The notes under the pieces were generated by a model that was given only the letters and a program-made list of their open reading frames with translations, was not told where the DNA came from and did not search any database. This document shows, piece by piece, positions 21,992 to 34,895 of a DNA stretch of 64,000 nucleotides; the first letter of the stretch is position 1, and each line of letters opens with the position of its first letter. The stretch comes from Leptasterias polaris (lineage: Eukaryota; Echinodermata; Asteroidea; Forcipulatida; Asteriidae): the NCBI GenBank assembly GCA_037783415.1, contig JAZGTN010000170.1:744001-808000 (forward strand), in the 5' to 3' direction. The translations under genes were made by a program, and so were the position numbers.

Positions 21992-23189
21992 TTATAGAGA
22001 CTTTTTCATGTTTCAAGATTATAACCATGTGAACATCGGCATTAAAAAATGTAGCCCACCCAAACATCGTTTTAAATATCACGGTTCGGTTGGAAGAAAG
22101 CAAGTCAAAACAATACAAACTTTTGACTTTCAACATGTTTGTTCCAAGCTAAAACAATCTGCGTTTAGCAAATTCAGTTGTGCTGTTAGCAGCTCTACAT
22201 GAAGACTGATGCGTGTAGTTTGCTCCATTGCCGGTCTTGTGTGTACCTCTTTTGAGCTTCCTACGAGGAAAGGAAAATCACAGGTCAAAAACAAAATATG
22301 CTTAGCAATTTCTCGACAAAAGCAATTAAAGCAAAAAGGTCAATCACACTTTATGGGTGCTCAGTTAAAAATAAAATAAAACGGCCTGTTAGTTTTTGTA
22401 ACGTCTGCCCAACCCTTCCGCGTTGCAGCTCGGAGAGAAACCGGTCATTTGCTTTTCCGCGACGGATATTATTTTCTTTACCGTGGGTTGTTTTGTGTCA
22501 TATATTCATTGGGGGGGGGGGGTATGAACGAATGAATACAGGGCGTTTTTTATCACTTGGACATGCTGATCATGAGTTTAGCGACTGGGACACGGTGAAA
22601 TTGCACCATCGGTCGTCTCACCTGTTTTGACTTTCCGCACGGCTTGCTCTCTGATAGACAGGAGGAAAACACGACAAAAACGTCGAACGTGACCAAAAAA
22701 AACTGCACAACAACGAAGGTGGGAACATGAAGGCGAGCAACCGCTCGTGCAAACAGAAAACATACAATAACAATATTATTATTAATAATGATGATAAACC
22801 ATTATAACACGTTTCTGAAAGTACACTGTATTTTGAAAGAGTTTTTCATTCAATACACGGCTAGGGTCGAAACGTTAGCCCATTAACTATTTTTTGTAAA
22901 GTTTTAAATAAACACACCATACAACCAAACCAAAAGTGTCACCACATAATTATGTGAAAACAACTCAAACTGTTTGTTGTTCGTTCAATCGGGCTTGTTT
23001 TGCGGTGATTTGGGGGTTCTGCAATGCCATCTTCGACAGTACAGTATTTCTGTACAAAGGATTGGTACTGGTATAGGATACACTTGATAATAAGTGACTT
23101 TTCAGATTGAAACTTACATTTCTCCAAGGCTTTTACCCATCATGTACTCTGTCTGTTATGGTGGACCTGAAGTGACATCATATATATTC

Positions 23190-23390
23190 TAAAGTATATT
23201 TGCAAATATTATCGCAAATAAGTTGTAAAGTTCTTTGCAAAAACATTTGCGAAGATTTTTGCGATGATAGGGATTTTGTGACATTGCAAATATTTGCAAA
23301 GATATTTGCGATATGGCAAATCTTAGCAAAAATATGTGCGATAAAATTTGCTAAATCGCAAATTGCAAAAAAATATATTTGCGATGTATT
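23190..23390. repeat. Mosaic of TTTGCGA/TCGCAAA and TTTGCAAA motifs
   Basis: Within 200 bp there are about a dozen copies of ATTTGC, TTGCGAT or ATCGCAAA in both orientations, with no strict spacing. The translated frame gives repeated IFAKI-like segments, which is a by-product of the repeat. Confidence 0.6.
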
Positions 23391-24709
23391 AAACAGTCTC
23401 GTTATTTGGTGTTAATTTAGTGCTCTTCGAGCCATAGGAAAAACATAACTATCTGCCGTAAAGTGCAGTTCGTACACCCCAGTCTCCCCCACCCCCTCGC
23501 ATACATCCCCACAATCTCGTCAGTGCGTTTACCGTCCTGGCGAACACGTTTAATATAGTTGCCCTCAGAATTTAGGTCACAGGAGTCGAGTCGCCTTCTG
23601 CCTTTCGCTCTTCGGTTTTGTTGTTTGTGAGACCGAAGCGGCGTGATGCCACCTGCCGCAGTTTCCCGTACACCCGTATAAATACGCGCGAACGTGTATC
23701 TAGAACAAAAACATCTCAACGACGTGATGATGACGTAATCGTCACGATACCTCCTCAAGAAACGTCAAAACAAAACATGATAGTTGTTGATGAGACGAGG
23801 AAATGTTGAAATCCCAACCTACCGGTGCCACAAAGAGATGGCAGGATTTTTCGTTGAAGAGGAGTTTGTTGACTGGTGAGAGACCGCAGTAACTGGTAAA
23901 CAAAAACAACCCATACAAAAATATAACAGCAACAAACATACAAACAAACCAAGCATAACCCCGTGTAGATCACATTACCACCATAACTTAAAGAGGTTGT
24001 TAGACATAGGTTTCCTTTTTATAAAAGGTCATTCACATCGTATAAATTCATCCTCCCACAAAAAAGTCTGAAATCCTTGTATTTGCCCAACACCGATGTG
24101 TTCTAAAGCACTGTATACTCAGAGTTTTTCGAATCGAGCCAGGAAAATATCCACACGCTATGGCAATCGAAATAAGATGCGAGTGTTCGTTGATGATTTT
24201 TGTTACCAAAGCAATAATTTCAGACTGAAGCATTTCTCTGTGGTGCTGAATATATCAAGGTTATTTATGTATTTATTTTTTATTTAAAAAAAGGGGTTTT
24301 TTGCAGTATTATTTTTATGTTTACAATCATTACAAAAGGCGAATAACACCTTATTAAACACAGTCTGGGTACAAAGTGGGAAATAACCGACCACGCGCAA
24401 CGCATTGGCGATGAGGTCCGGCGCTTGGAGACATTAGATTAATGCATAATGAACCATCGCTCGATCAATTTTCATTCTTAATACGGGGGATGGATGATTC
24501 GATGCAGCGCACCACTGCCGACAAAACGATGTAGACACGAAGCTATTCAACTTATCATAACCCGTACCATATGGGCGTTACCTGAAGACGCCATACAGGG
24601 GAGGCTCGTCTCAGTGTGCTTGGGGTTAAGTTGGAAGAATTTGAAAGTAACTATTACGACAAGGGATGCAGAGCTCTGTCTTTGGACTCACTAGAAGGTT
24701 TGTACCGAC

Positions 24710-25320
24710 CTGGACCGTATGGCGGGGCAATTCTATATGACACACTAACGGGTCAGTTTGACCAAGAAACGGGTTCAGTAAGTGACCCAACATAGAAAAC
24801 GGTAAAGTATGACCTAGATTCACCCAGGGTGACCCCTTGACCGTGACAGAATGACCCGGAGGTATAGTATGACCTGGATTCTAGTCAATATTCTCTAAGG
24901 AATATTCTGAAGAATGGATCAGTTTGACCTTAGTTTGAGTCAGTGTGACCAAGAAAGGGTCCATTTGACCTGGATGGAGATCGAGGCAAGATGACACAAC
25001 GGTTCATTGCAATAACCTTGTTCAGAGTCAGCATGACCCGATGAGAAAGGGTCAGTACTCCGACTCGGATCAGTTTGGCCCGTAAAAGGAGTAAACATGA
25101 CCATTCAGAAGGGGTCGATTTGACCTGGATTCAAACCAGGATGACCTGATTTGAGTCAGTGCGGCCCATGCCAAGATAAGGCGACCAGTGTGACTCAGAG
25201 AAGGGGGTCAAGTTTGACCTCGACTCGAGCCAGGATAAACTGACTCGGTTCAGTGCGACCCATGCCAAGTCGTGGTGAGTATCACTCATCAGAGAATGGG
25301 TTTAGTATGACCAATAAAGC
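24710..25320. repeat. Degenerate GGTCA/TGACC tandem array (about 91-95-bp period)
   Basis: The pentamers GGTCA or TGACC occur many times. A longer unit recurs: AGAAAGGGTC...TTTGACCTGGATTC...GAGTCAGTG..CCCATGCCAAG..., with starts near 24949, 25041, 25107, 25198 and 25291. The clearest pair is 25107-25197 and 25198-25290. No ORF structure. Confidence 0.75.
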
Positions 25321-25485
25321 TATTTAGCAGAAAATGCTGCTTAGCAAATCTCATTGCTAAGCAAAAAAATAAAAATAATCGAGCACCAGTGGCAACAATG
25401 TAATTTTTATGGGATGTTGGCTGGTAACCTGATTCTGCTAAGCAAATATTTTATGCTTACAGGCTTTATGAAATTGGGACCTGAT
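25315..25485. repeat. CTTAGCA / GAAATTGGG family copy
   Basis: TTTAGCAGAAAATGCTGCTTAGCAA, TGGCTGGTAACCTGATTCTGC, TTTATGAAATTGGGACC. It interrupts or borders the GGTCA array. Confidence 0.65.
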
Positions 25486-26639
25486 ATCATATAACCTGAT
25501 TCGGCTCACCGTGACCCAGACAACCAGTCATTCGCTCCAGAACCCGGACATTTATAGAGTAGTGATGCCATTACTAGTGCAAAGTTTCAAAGCACCAAAT
25601 CTCGTGCAGGTTGGTAAATGTGACGAAGCACATTATTTTTGTAAGTTTTGCAAAAATACACATTGCATTCTTCAACACGAGACAAACTTTCCTTTAATAT
25701 GTTGACTTCTTTCCCTTCTTCTCCAATACTCCCTTAGAGACCTGACCACACTTGCGAAACTTGTGGAGACATTTATATGTCTCACGTTCCCTTTTTAAGA
25801 CTTCTGTGAAATCAATTTAATCTACATTGAGGTGCAGGCGTCTTATGTTGTAGATAAGACGGAGGGAAGTGCAATCCCCATAAATACCATTTAGTGGTGT
25901 CTTCCATTGAGCTGTGTACAAATCGTAACTGCAGGAAGTCCGGGCTCTGTGGCTCTTTGTAAACATGTGGTGTCACAGGTTTACATGGAATAGGCCTACT
26001 AATGTCATTATGAAGACTTTGAACTCTTTATCCTGGCCTTGTCAACTTTTGGCACAGCTTAACAATTTACCATTTTGTGACGTCATTAACGTTAACCAAT
26101 ATTTCTGGCTCCCATACATGCACCAATCCGTGACTCGTGTTCCCCTGACACCAAATCACGGATCTTTTGACACAATAGTTTTGGAGTGTTAAAAATGCAC
26201 CAGAAGTCTAACACGTCAGACTCCAGTTGACGCCAAAACTGGTTTTATAACTCTGACGTCACAACGAATAGCTTAGACTTGTTTTCCAGCCGCGCTGATC
26301 TGATATGTTTGTGTGTTTAACCGCGGATCAAATAGCACTTGCTGGTTGTTTGTTTGATCATGGGTTGTGATCCATGTTGTGCAAAAGATTGTTTAATTTT
26401 TCCCTTTTTTACCTATCTTGGTAGCGTGTAAATCCCTGCGCATCACAGTGTCTCTTCTTTTATCATAATTTATGTGTAGAAAATTCTTCCTATATCAAGA
26501 TCGTGTTTGCTATATAGTTGCCATTCTTTGTTTGTGATCTGACTTCGACGTGCGGAGGGTGCGGGAAGGGGGAATGAAAGTTTGAAAAGAAGAAGGTTCG
26601 AGGTAGCGTATGTTCTGGCTTGATGCTCCATCGTGCACT

Positions 26640-26850
26640 CTCATATCTCCGGGGTCAGAGATGACTCGGTTTCCAGGTCCCCATGGGCCTGACCTCAGGT
26701 TGACCCGCTTATTGGTAAAAACTGGGATCTTGACCCGTATTCTGTGTCAGTTTGAACCACTTCCAGGTCAATTCGACACAGATTCCGGGTCACACTGACC
26801 CAGAAATGAGTCAGGTCCGAAGGGACACGGAGCCGGCTCAATTCTGGCCC
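26640..26850. repeat. Second GGTCA/TGACC repeat patch
   Basis: CCTGACCTCAGGTTGACCCG, TTCCAGGTCAATTCGACAC, TTCCGGGTCACACTGACCC and GAGTCAGGTCC are seen within 200 bp. It shares the motifs of the 24.7-25.3-kb array and probably the same family. Confidence 0.65.
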
Positions 26851-26859
26851 GGGATGTTG

Positions 26860-29115
26860 CAGGTGTGGATGCCAAACGACCGAGAAATAAGTGTTTCTGA
26901 CAGAAATTATTTTTCATCATGCTGCCTCTTCAGGGTGTTGTGCTGTTTTCGTGGAAAAGAAAAGTTCAGATGAAAGAACTAAATATAAAGATTAAAGGGA
27001 AGAAAAGCTGCTAAAGATGAGCCAAAACATAAAGCAATGTTTGAAAGGAAGGTGTGATTCGGTATGTCACCCCACACACAATAAACCATTTCATCTTTTC
27101 GGCTAATGTTGCAGTGGAACAGTATACACCAACCCAGTCTTCATCTACACATACAAAATCTCCAACGAAGGATCCTTGAGAAAATCAGAACACTTTGGAA
27201 GCTCGCTGGACTTTAAGCTTGCACTATTATTAACTCTGTGTGTATATGATTGCGTGTCTGATAAGAGGCAATTTCTATCACAATGTGCATTCTTTTGCTA
27301 AATCTTTTGTACAAACTGGTTTACAGTACGAGGATTTTATTGTGTGTACTTCTTCTTTTTCTCAAAAAAAGAACTTTTCTCTTTGTCATGTTACGACATA
27401 AAAGAACTGTCCAGCGATAATGAGTTATGGGGTGCGCGTAATCGCAGCCCGACCTTGGGATCCAAATCGTAAGTCCATCGAGGCCGCGTTGTTTACCAGA
27501 TTTTTCTGGGGGGGGGGGGGGGGGGGGGGTTGAGTGGAGGGTAAACAATGTTGGTCTGGCATGGCTTTAAGCAAAAGTGTAGACAAATTTATGAAAGAAT
27601 TAACACTTGTTTGGGCAGAGCTAGGGGGTTGGTTGGATTGACATGTGTCAGGCTGTATCAATGGCTTTCATCAATTGAACGGTGGCGATCAGTTAGTCCT
27701 TGCCCCCTGTGGTCTCGATAGGGAATGAACAAGAAGGATATCTGCGTGTGCCGCCGAATATAGAACGTTTCCTGTGGTGTGTCCATCTTGATTTTCTCCC
27801 ATTTAACTCAATGTAATCAAACAGAGGCTGGAAGGAGAAATAGTCTGGTTCCTTTTGAAACAATGCAGATTATCATCATTTACTGATAAAGGATGCAGGG
27901 AACACGACCCAAACTGGTGGAAGCATGATATAGGTCTACACTACAGACCGTGTAAAGTCTAATTTCGCTTATTCGAGCGTGGACATGTGAGATTGTGTTT
28001 CTTTCGCAAATTTATGATAGCAATGTACAATGGCGGATTAAGGGGGTGCAGAAGGCGCCCCTCCCCCACCTCCTTATTTCCACAGCTGCAAAAAAATAAA
28101 TTAATTGAACGGTAGATAAATAAAATTATTAAGTTTGATATTGTTAAAAAAAGACTTGTGAAACGCCTCTGAAATGTCCTAGTTGCACCAGAGAGAATCT
28201 TATTTTTCAACTTTTTCCCAGTGCCCTAAAGCGGACCCGGACCCCATGCTGTGGTCAGGTTATCTTTCAGACAGCAGCAGGATTACTGACAATTTTCAAA
28301 CTTGGAAATTAGCCCTCAAAGTTTGTGCCCCACCCCTTTCTGAAAAACCTGGATGGAATGTATCCCAGATGAATGTGTTTCTCAGTGGAGAAACCTGAAG
28401 GATACCTATGGTTCCCAAACGTGTCCGCGGGCAAGACTTGCATGATTTTTGTATTTGTTTATTCTTAATTTATACCTGACAAAGGGTGGGCAAAATGTGG
28501 TTGAATGGAAGTTTTCGCCCCCAAGACGAGCGACCTTGAGTGTTTCACGGCATGTTCGGGCGGCAAAAATTCTATGCTGCACATCACTTTTTGAAGTTGA
28601 ACAATCTGTACCGTATATTTTCCACACTAAATCAATATTGCACCCATCTGATCGGAAACCATTGCTGGTGGGTGAATTGTTAGATGCACACACCCTTTCT
28701 ATCCGGTCATTGAATAAAAACAAAGTGGGCATTTACTGCCATCTTCGTAACATTTCTATGTTTCATGTCTCTTTTTGTCGACAGAGGGTCCCTATTCCAT
28801 CCCCACACTACATCATAACGGTGTTCAGTTAACAGTTAAATCAATAAGTCAATTAATCGTTAAATTAATAAGGTGTCAATCTAATGGTTGCTGCTTATGT
28901 ATACAGAAAGCTCTCGAAGCAAGGTAGAGCTATTACAGGAGATAGTCTGATCAGTGTCTTGATTAAGTTGATCCAACACCAAAGGTGCTGATGTAGAAAA
29001 GGCACGCCCCCCCCCCCCTCCTCCCCCAAGTGTTTGCTTGTTTGTGACAACTCTTTTCACTGTTAAATCAAGTCATGGAAGTTTATAACGTTGTACTTTT
29101 ATCATGGTCAAACTC
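26860..29115. other. No gene recognised
   Basis: Short overlapping frames on both strands (for example about 28406-28832) with no domain or splice logic. Apart from the poly-G at 27508 nothing structured was seen. Confidence 0.45.
27508..27529 (+). repeat. Poly-G, 22 bp
   Basis: An uninterrupted G run in otherwise gene-free sequence. Confidence 0.9.
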
Positions 29116-29124
29116 CGACATTAA

Positions 29125-29236
29125 GGCCATGTCACGCGGGGCATTTTAGTACATTTTAGTACCAGGTAATCTCCAATAAGGCAGTAATTGGTTGCCTCAA
29201 AGTTGACCGTAAACAGTGCCCTGTGTGACATGGCAT
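29125..29236. mobile_element. Small TTAA-flanked MITE, 112 bp
   Basis: TTAA at 29121-29124 and 29237-29240. The ends GGCCATGTCACGCGGGGCA and (complement) ATGCCATGTCACACAGGGCA match at most positions. The centre repeats ATTTTAGTAC twice. Confidence 0.6.
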
Positions 29237-29429
29237 TTAAAGTTGATTTTAACTTAAGGGATTAACAAGTTTACAAACACAGAAAGAGTGAATCATGCGA
29301 TATCGGTTGCTGCGGACTGACGTGATGTCATTCGCGATCATGGCCCTGAAACTTAGTACACGGTTGTTATTTCTGTATTTTCTTTTGTTTTTTTGTGGTT
29401 TTTTAAAATGGGATATCGCCTAACATCAC

Positions 29430-29670
29430 AAGACCGAACGGCCAGCTCAAGGTGAGAGCTACACTTAACTGATTTGGGCCGTCGACCCCAAGGAATTGTC
29501 ACCAGGAGCACGTTGCCACCTAGGACTGAAAAGGTGTTACCCCTTCACAGTTCGTATACAGATTGGGGCGTGGGTATCATTCAGTAGGGGCCTAGCTGAT
29601 GGAGCAGAACGCACTACCTTCCCAACTAGGTTTTATTTTGCGACGTTGGTCGTGTATCAAGGACGAGTTT
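29430..29670 (+). other. Compositionally distinct segment, probably a repeat, unclassified
   Basis: This GC-richer segment between AT-rich flanks includes GGGCCGTCGACCCCAAGG, CACCAGGAGCACGTTGCCACC and GATTGGGGCGTGGGTATC. I have the impression of having met it as a dispersed invertebrate repeat but cannot name it. No long ORF. Confidence 0.35.
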
Positions 29671-29679
29671 GAATGTACA

Positions 29680-32480
29680 CTCAACAACTAATTAATCAAA
29701 CTAATTGCACGCACTCATCAGTCGTGCCTTCATTGTTCGGTTAAAAATACCATTAGTCAATTAAATATAAAGTACATGATGTTAACTATCTGATGGGGAA
29801 AGATAGTTCTATTCTGAAAGTTCTCTGATAATGGAGTTCATACCAGTTCCAATGCCCCACTGAGTATTACATCCATCTGGGTTACATTCCAATAATGGAG
29901 ACAATATTATTTGAACGCCCTCAACGTTTTCGCGGTGCATTAATCAAACTAGCCGTAAGCTATGAGACAGTCTATGGGCGGGTATAACACAATTTGAATT
30001 TACCGCATTATTAAAGCACATCGACATTCGGCAACATTGGTAATTGTCAAAGACTAGTACATACATGCAATAGCAATCCTGTGAAATTTTAAGCTCAATC
30101 GGTCATCGTCACGAGAAAATAGTTGGGGGAAATCATTATAGGCCCTTAGGCCTATGATTGTTAGGGTTTTCAAACAAACCCTTTAATGATGAAAATTACT
30201 TTTGAATAATAGGCCTATGTTTTTAACATTGCATTTAAACAAATGGAATATCAGGGTCGTTATAATGGTTTTCTGGTTTTATATTTGAAACAGCACAACA
30301 CGAAAGCTTGAAAGAAAAATAACTTGTTTAAAAAAGAGCTGTGGTTAAGACAGGTTTCTAAAAACAGTCACGACCGCGTCTTTCAGTTCCGAGTTATATT
30401 TAGATCACACAGCGACCGTTTGATGGTTAATGCATTTAATTGATGACAAATTCCATAAGCACACCTGAGTTTGCCTATACGGCGATCATCCAATTGTAAC
30501 ACAAGCGTATTTATGACGTTCATCATTTCTCAACAAGAAACATCTTTCTTTATAACACAATAATAGCTTGTCATTTTATGAGTTGACCAAAATAATTGCT
30601 TATCAACGTTCGAGAGAACAACTCCGTCACGCATGTATTGTTTAATCAGTCATTTCCTTTTCCAGGAACGGTTCTGACCCAACAAACAAAAAGTAATCAA
30701 CATAAGAACGGAGATGTTGTTTGTTCCTTATCTCCGAAATGTCAAGGTTGATTTTTGTTGTTTTCGTTTACCTCTATTCTAATACAGTGAGCCCTGCACA
30801 ACAGTCGTTTTGCAAATTTGGGACTATTCTTTACCACTTAATCCGATTGCGGTGTAACATCGTGAAGTATGTACATTCTCCCCCTCAATGTCATTAGTTT
30901 GTCCTTTTTATCCCGTGTTCGTCAATTTTAAGAACTTGTATGCGACTTCCCTAAAACCGCAATTAATTAAAGAACGGACTTGCGGTTTTAGTGTTTGAAT
31001 TGTGCATGCAAGGAGGACGGTCCGGGTCACGGATTGTTTGCTCTCCGGAACCAAGGGGACAGGATCAAGGTCAGCTTATTCACAGAGGACGAACAAGTTT
31101 GATCTCCGGAGCCTAGCTTATCCCTTGACAAAGCTGCAAAACACGGTTTACGGCTGATTCTGCTCGGAAGAGAGACATGAAGCTGCGAAAATGTACACTC
31201 TATGAGGATCATTTAGCGGAAAGGGAAATGACGATAAAGCGGTTTTGCAACAGAAATTGCATCCAGGTGACGCAGTTTCTTTTCTGTCAGTCAGAAAATA
31301 GGCCTAATAATAAGAGTGTTTCATCTATAGAGCAATCAAACATGGATGACCTATACGCGAAAGGCCGGTTGGTGAGGGGCACGGAATTGCTGTGGTCAGG
31401 GAGGGGGAGGGGGGTTAAAAGAAACCCGGACGGAAAAGGCAGCACGAATGCTGCTTTTTAACCCCTCTTGATGACAACAGACGGGAATATCATCAGCATC
31501 CATTTCGAAAGAGATAAATTATGTTTTATTTTCGATTGACCAACCCTCTTCAGTCAAAAACTGCTTGTGCATCAACTATTTTTAAACACAGTGCGATTTC
31601 CCCCAAAATGATCCAAAGGGGCAAACAAAAACGATTATTCGGGATTAAAGGGGCAATTTTCCAGGGAGAAACAGTCGCAAGAGAAAAAATGTTCTCGCAC
31701 ATAGAGGCATGTGCATTAATTTAAAGAGGTTTATGGCGACATAATATCCTTCCACGTGCAGGGGAGGTTGCAGTAATTACTTGATGCACATGATGTAATT
31801 GTGAGAGACACTATTTCCCGGCAGAAACATTCAACAGAGACACAATATCCTGGCTCGAGACTGGAAATTGCTCTTAGGGGGGGACAAAACGACCGGGTAG
31901 GGGGTGAGGAAATTGGCCTATATCTGCGGGCACAATAACCCTTCAAAGAGGGCAGAGACCGGGGGACGGTTTGCAATGGTAAATACTCAATGAACCAAAT
32001 GGAAAGGAAAACACTGTTTTTAAGTGACACTGTGTCAGTGCAATCAAAATATATAACTCTTCTTGTACTGCACGTTGGCATTATGACGTCATATTCTTTC
32101 ATATCACACTTCATTCTAGAATCTGCGAAGCATGAAGAAGGGGATAGCTATCGCGTATGACGTCATACTAAATACACATCAGCTGGCTTCAGACCCCATA
32201 GGCTTCTGGGATGAGAGGGGCGCTATAAATAAATAGAGAACATTTTGCACTGGATGAATGTCCAGTGATGCATTGCTTATTACCGTGTTGTTCGATTAAA
32301 GGCACTAATTGTCTCCTCTGATTATCACACTGTGTTTTAATAAACGTGGCATATCTAATGCAATCGGAGAGTCACTTCAAAGGTAATTTAAACGGCTGCA
32401 AATAGCCGAAGAAATGTAAGTCAAACAATTAAACACTTAGTATTCTTGTTTAATTTTAGAAACGTACATAGTATTTTGAC
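29680..32480. other. No gene recognised; one repeat fragment
   Basis: AT-rich sequence. About 30030-30115 (TTGGTAATTGTCAAAGACTAG...TTTTAAGCTCAATCGGTCATCG) is a fragment of the AGGCACTG TTAA-element family. A G-rich patch lies at 31380-31420. Confidence 0.45.
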
Positions 32481-32484
32481 TTAA

Positions 32485-32839
32485 AGGCCCTGTACACTAT
32501 TGGTAAGATCGAAAAACACAAATGTTCACAGATTCACACATAACTTACATGATTTAAAGTAAGTAATGGTAGAAAGGGTTCCTTAAAATATTTCTGCCTA
32601 AAATGCTATCGTTTCTGAGAAATGAGTAAAACAATAGTTTTTATCGCGCGCGATAATAAACTCGATGTTTGAAAAACAGAAAACACATAAGGTCTCTTTT
32701 CACTATTTTCTCGTGACCTCGATGACCAATTGAGCTCAAATTTTCACAGGTTTGTTATTTCATGTATGTGGTTGATTACACAAAACATGAACACTGTCTG
32801 TGATTATTTTGTCAGCTCTGCCAATCCTGTATAATACCT
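32485..32839. mobile_element. TTAA-flanked TIR element, AGGCCCTG variant
   Basis: TTAA occurs at 32481-32484 and 32840-32843. The left end AGGCCCTGTACACTATTGG is weakly mirrored at the right (CCAATCCTGTATAATACCTT). The inner part CGATGACCAATTGAGCTCAAATTTTCACAGG is shared with the element at 41.5 kb. It lies between recognisable copies and has no ORF. Confidence 0.65.
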
Positions 32840-33237
32840 TTAAGACTAATGGGAGACAAGTACCTTCATACAAAACAAAATACTGTTATATTCTGTGGTT
32901 AATAAAGCAGGTCAGCGTATGGGCCCTCTACGATTGATCAGTGTTAACGGTATAATGGTTGCATATTTGTTTTGGGGTTACACAAATTCATTTTCATTCT
33001 CTAGTTCAGTATACAGCCAACCAACCAGTGAAAATTTCATCCAATTGGGTAACTAACACGTTTTGGTTCAAACAACGAAAAATCATGTCCTTTGTAGGTC
33101 AGGGATTTTATGCACGTTCATACATACATGCTTGAATTAGAAGAAGAAAAAAAAATCTTCGGAAGATTGTTACTAGTATGAACTTTAATATTCATGTTTT
33201 GCTCCCAGTAAGAAACAATTACACACGTTGTTTTTAA

Positions 33238-33714
33238 AGGTAGAGTCCATACTTTGGTGATGACCCCGTTGTGCATAATTTTTATCCGAAAGCTTACTTG
33301 TTGGTATATATAGTAGCAAGTATTGTAAGAAATAACTTGTGGTTTATTATTTGATATAGAAATAACTTCGTCTTAAGTGCCTCTGTGGATTAGAAATCAA
33401 GTAGGCACTAAAAGTATGTCAGGAAATTTGAATCTCCAAAGATCACCTGTAGGCGACTTTCTATAGAAGTTTCAGTGGTGTCCTTTTGAATGCTCTCAAA
33501 GCATTCAGAGATTCGTTTGGTACCCGCTGTCACCAACGTGGATTGAAATAACGTTCTTGATTGACATTGTTGTTGTTTTGGTGTTTTTTAAGTGTTTTTT
33601 CCCAATAGATAGGTATGCAATTGAAACTTTCACAGGTGACTTTTAAGTTGTTTTTGTTAATAATTTCGCCTAAATCAGCGTTACGTTGACAAAGACCTAA
33701 CGATGACCCCACCT
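33238..33714. mobile_element. TTAA-flanked TIR element, AGGTRGRGTC ends
   Basis: TTAA at 33234-33237 and 33715-33718. The left end AGGTAGAGTCCATAC and the right end (complement AGGTGGGGTCATCG) are similar. GATGACCCC appears near both ends in opposite orientation. Non-coding. Confidence 0.6.
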
Positions 33715-34179
33715 TTAAGTTTGTTCTGCGTGATTATGAGATGGAATCTGTAATACGAAGAAATTAATTTCAAGACTCAGCTCTGTGGTACCTTTACCTT
33801 TATACAGATTGCGAAGAAACCGTTAATAATTAATAATATATAGGAGAACTATACCAGGTTCCCGGTGGAATATTAATTGATTACTTAATGCTGTTCGTTC
33901 GACCAGACAAAAGTCATTATCTTGGGGTCGAGGGTGTAGTCATTATGTCTGCAACCCAAGACGTCAAACACCCCCTTTCTTCTGAGAATTATTATATATA
34001 TATACATTATTTTTAGCCCACACAATCATAGAAATTAAATTACTGCCTTTTAAAGTGATCACCGCACCATCTGTAGTTATTTTTGCCGTAAATGAATTAG
34101 TAATTTTTAATATTTTTCTGGTAATGAAATCAAGGAAGCTTCATAAGTGAACTTGCTCACTGCAGCTCGCAAGCCTCAG

Positions 34180-34432
34180 GAAACCTGTAAACAAGAGTGC
34201 TTGCTGTATTGACCATACACACTCGGGTTAACCCTCTTACTGTTCCACTTTTCTTGGTTATTACTTGTACTAATATAATACCAAACACGGGAAATACTGC
34301 TTAATGTACAATTTGATGGACAGAGCAAAGTACACAAGCACACAAGTTTTAAGACCGGGACTCGAACCCGCACCCCTGATGCTCAAAAACACCATTCCGG
34401 AGCTCTTAACCGTTCGGTCACGACATGGTGGC
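34180..34432 (-). repeat. tRNA-Leu/Ser-like SINE, minus strand
   Basis: The tRNA-like head at 34350-34425 reads GTCGTGACCGAACGGTTAAG (A box) and GCGGGTTCGAGTCCCGGTC (B box) on the minus strand. Between them is a long arm. It continues into a non-tRNA body toward 34180. The acceptor stem does not close and no CCA-ready end is seen, so it is not called as a tRNA gene. Confidence 0.65.
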
Positions 34433-34614
34433 TGCCAATTGAGGCAGTAATCACATATAGCTTGAAATAGCTTACAAAACGCAACACAGATGTAACGAAG
34501 GGATACATATACAACAAACAGATGAATTTATATTTATTTATTTTTATTTATTTATTGTTTAAGTAAAAGGATTCAAGGGAAAAAGGGTGCTACATTACAC
34601 ACCTGCCCTTGACA

Positions 34615-34638
34615 GGGGGGGGGGGGGGGGGGGGGGGG
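34615..34638 (+). repeat. Poly-G, 24 bp
   Basis: An uninterrupted G run. Other runs of 15 or more lie at about 13657, 15170, 18190, 21190, 38721, 48820 and 48967; a compound G tract lies at about 51507-51549. Confidence 0.9.
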
Positions 34639-34895
34639 TCAGATCAGAGAGTTAACTTGACTTTTGACCCATCGTACGCACGACACGTGTTTGTCTGTCT
34701 TTTTCAGCAATGTTGAGGTTCAATTCCGTCACCATTTAATATCAAGGAACGTGCATAACCTGTCTTGCAATCAATCAGGGGGAAACTGATCAAATGCCAG
34801 TTAAACAGATGGCCGCCAAAAAAATGTATTTTTATTCATTGATCTGTTCTTTATGTTCTTTTTTAATAACCATCAAAACATTATTACTGTGTTAA

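Noticed and set aside
23417..23758. 113-codon minus ORF with a nearby TATAAATA (plus strand) and TGACGTAA
   Set aside because: It begins with TTG, has no domain, and the TATA lies on the opposite strand within the frame; too weak to call.
24710..25320. CRISPR-like array
   Set aside because: Units are degenerate, spacing is not constant, and the context is eukaryotic; a satellite-like repeat is the better reading.
31731..32114. 127-codon minus ORF
   Set aside because: No domain, no repeat-family support and no splice or start context; consistent with chance.
34350..34425. tRNA-Leu or tRNA-Ser gene
   Set aside because: A and B boxes are clear, but the acceptor stem does not pair and the sequence continues into a SINE body.
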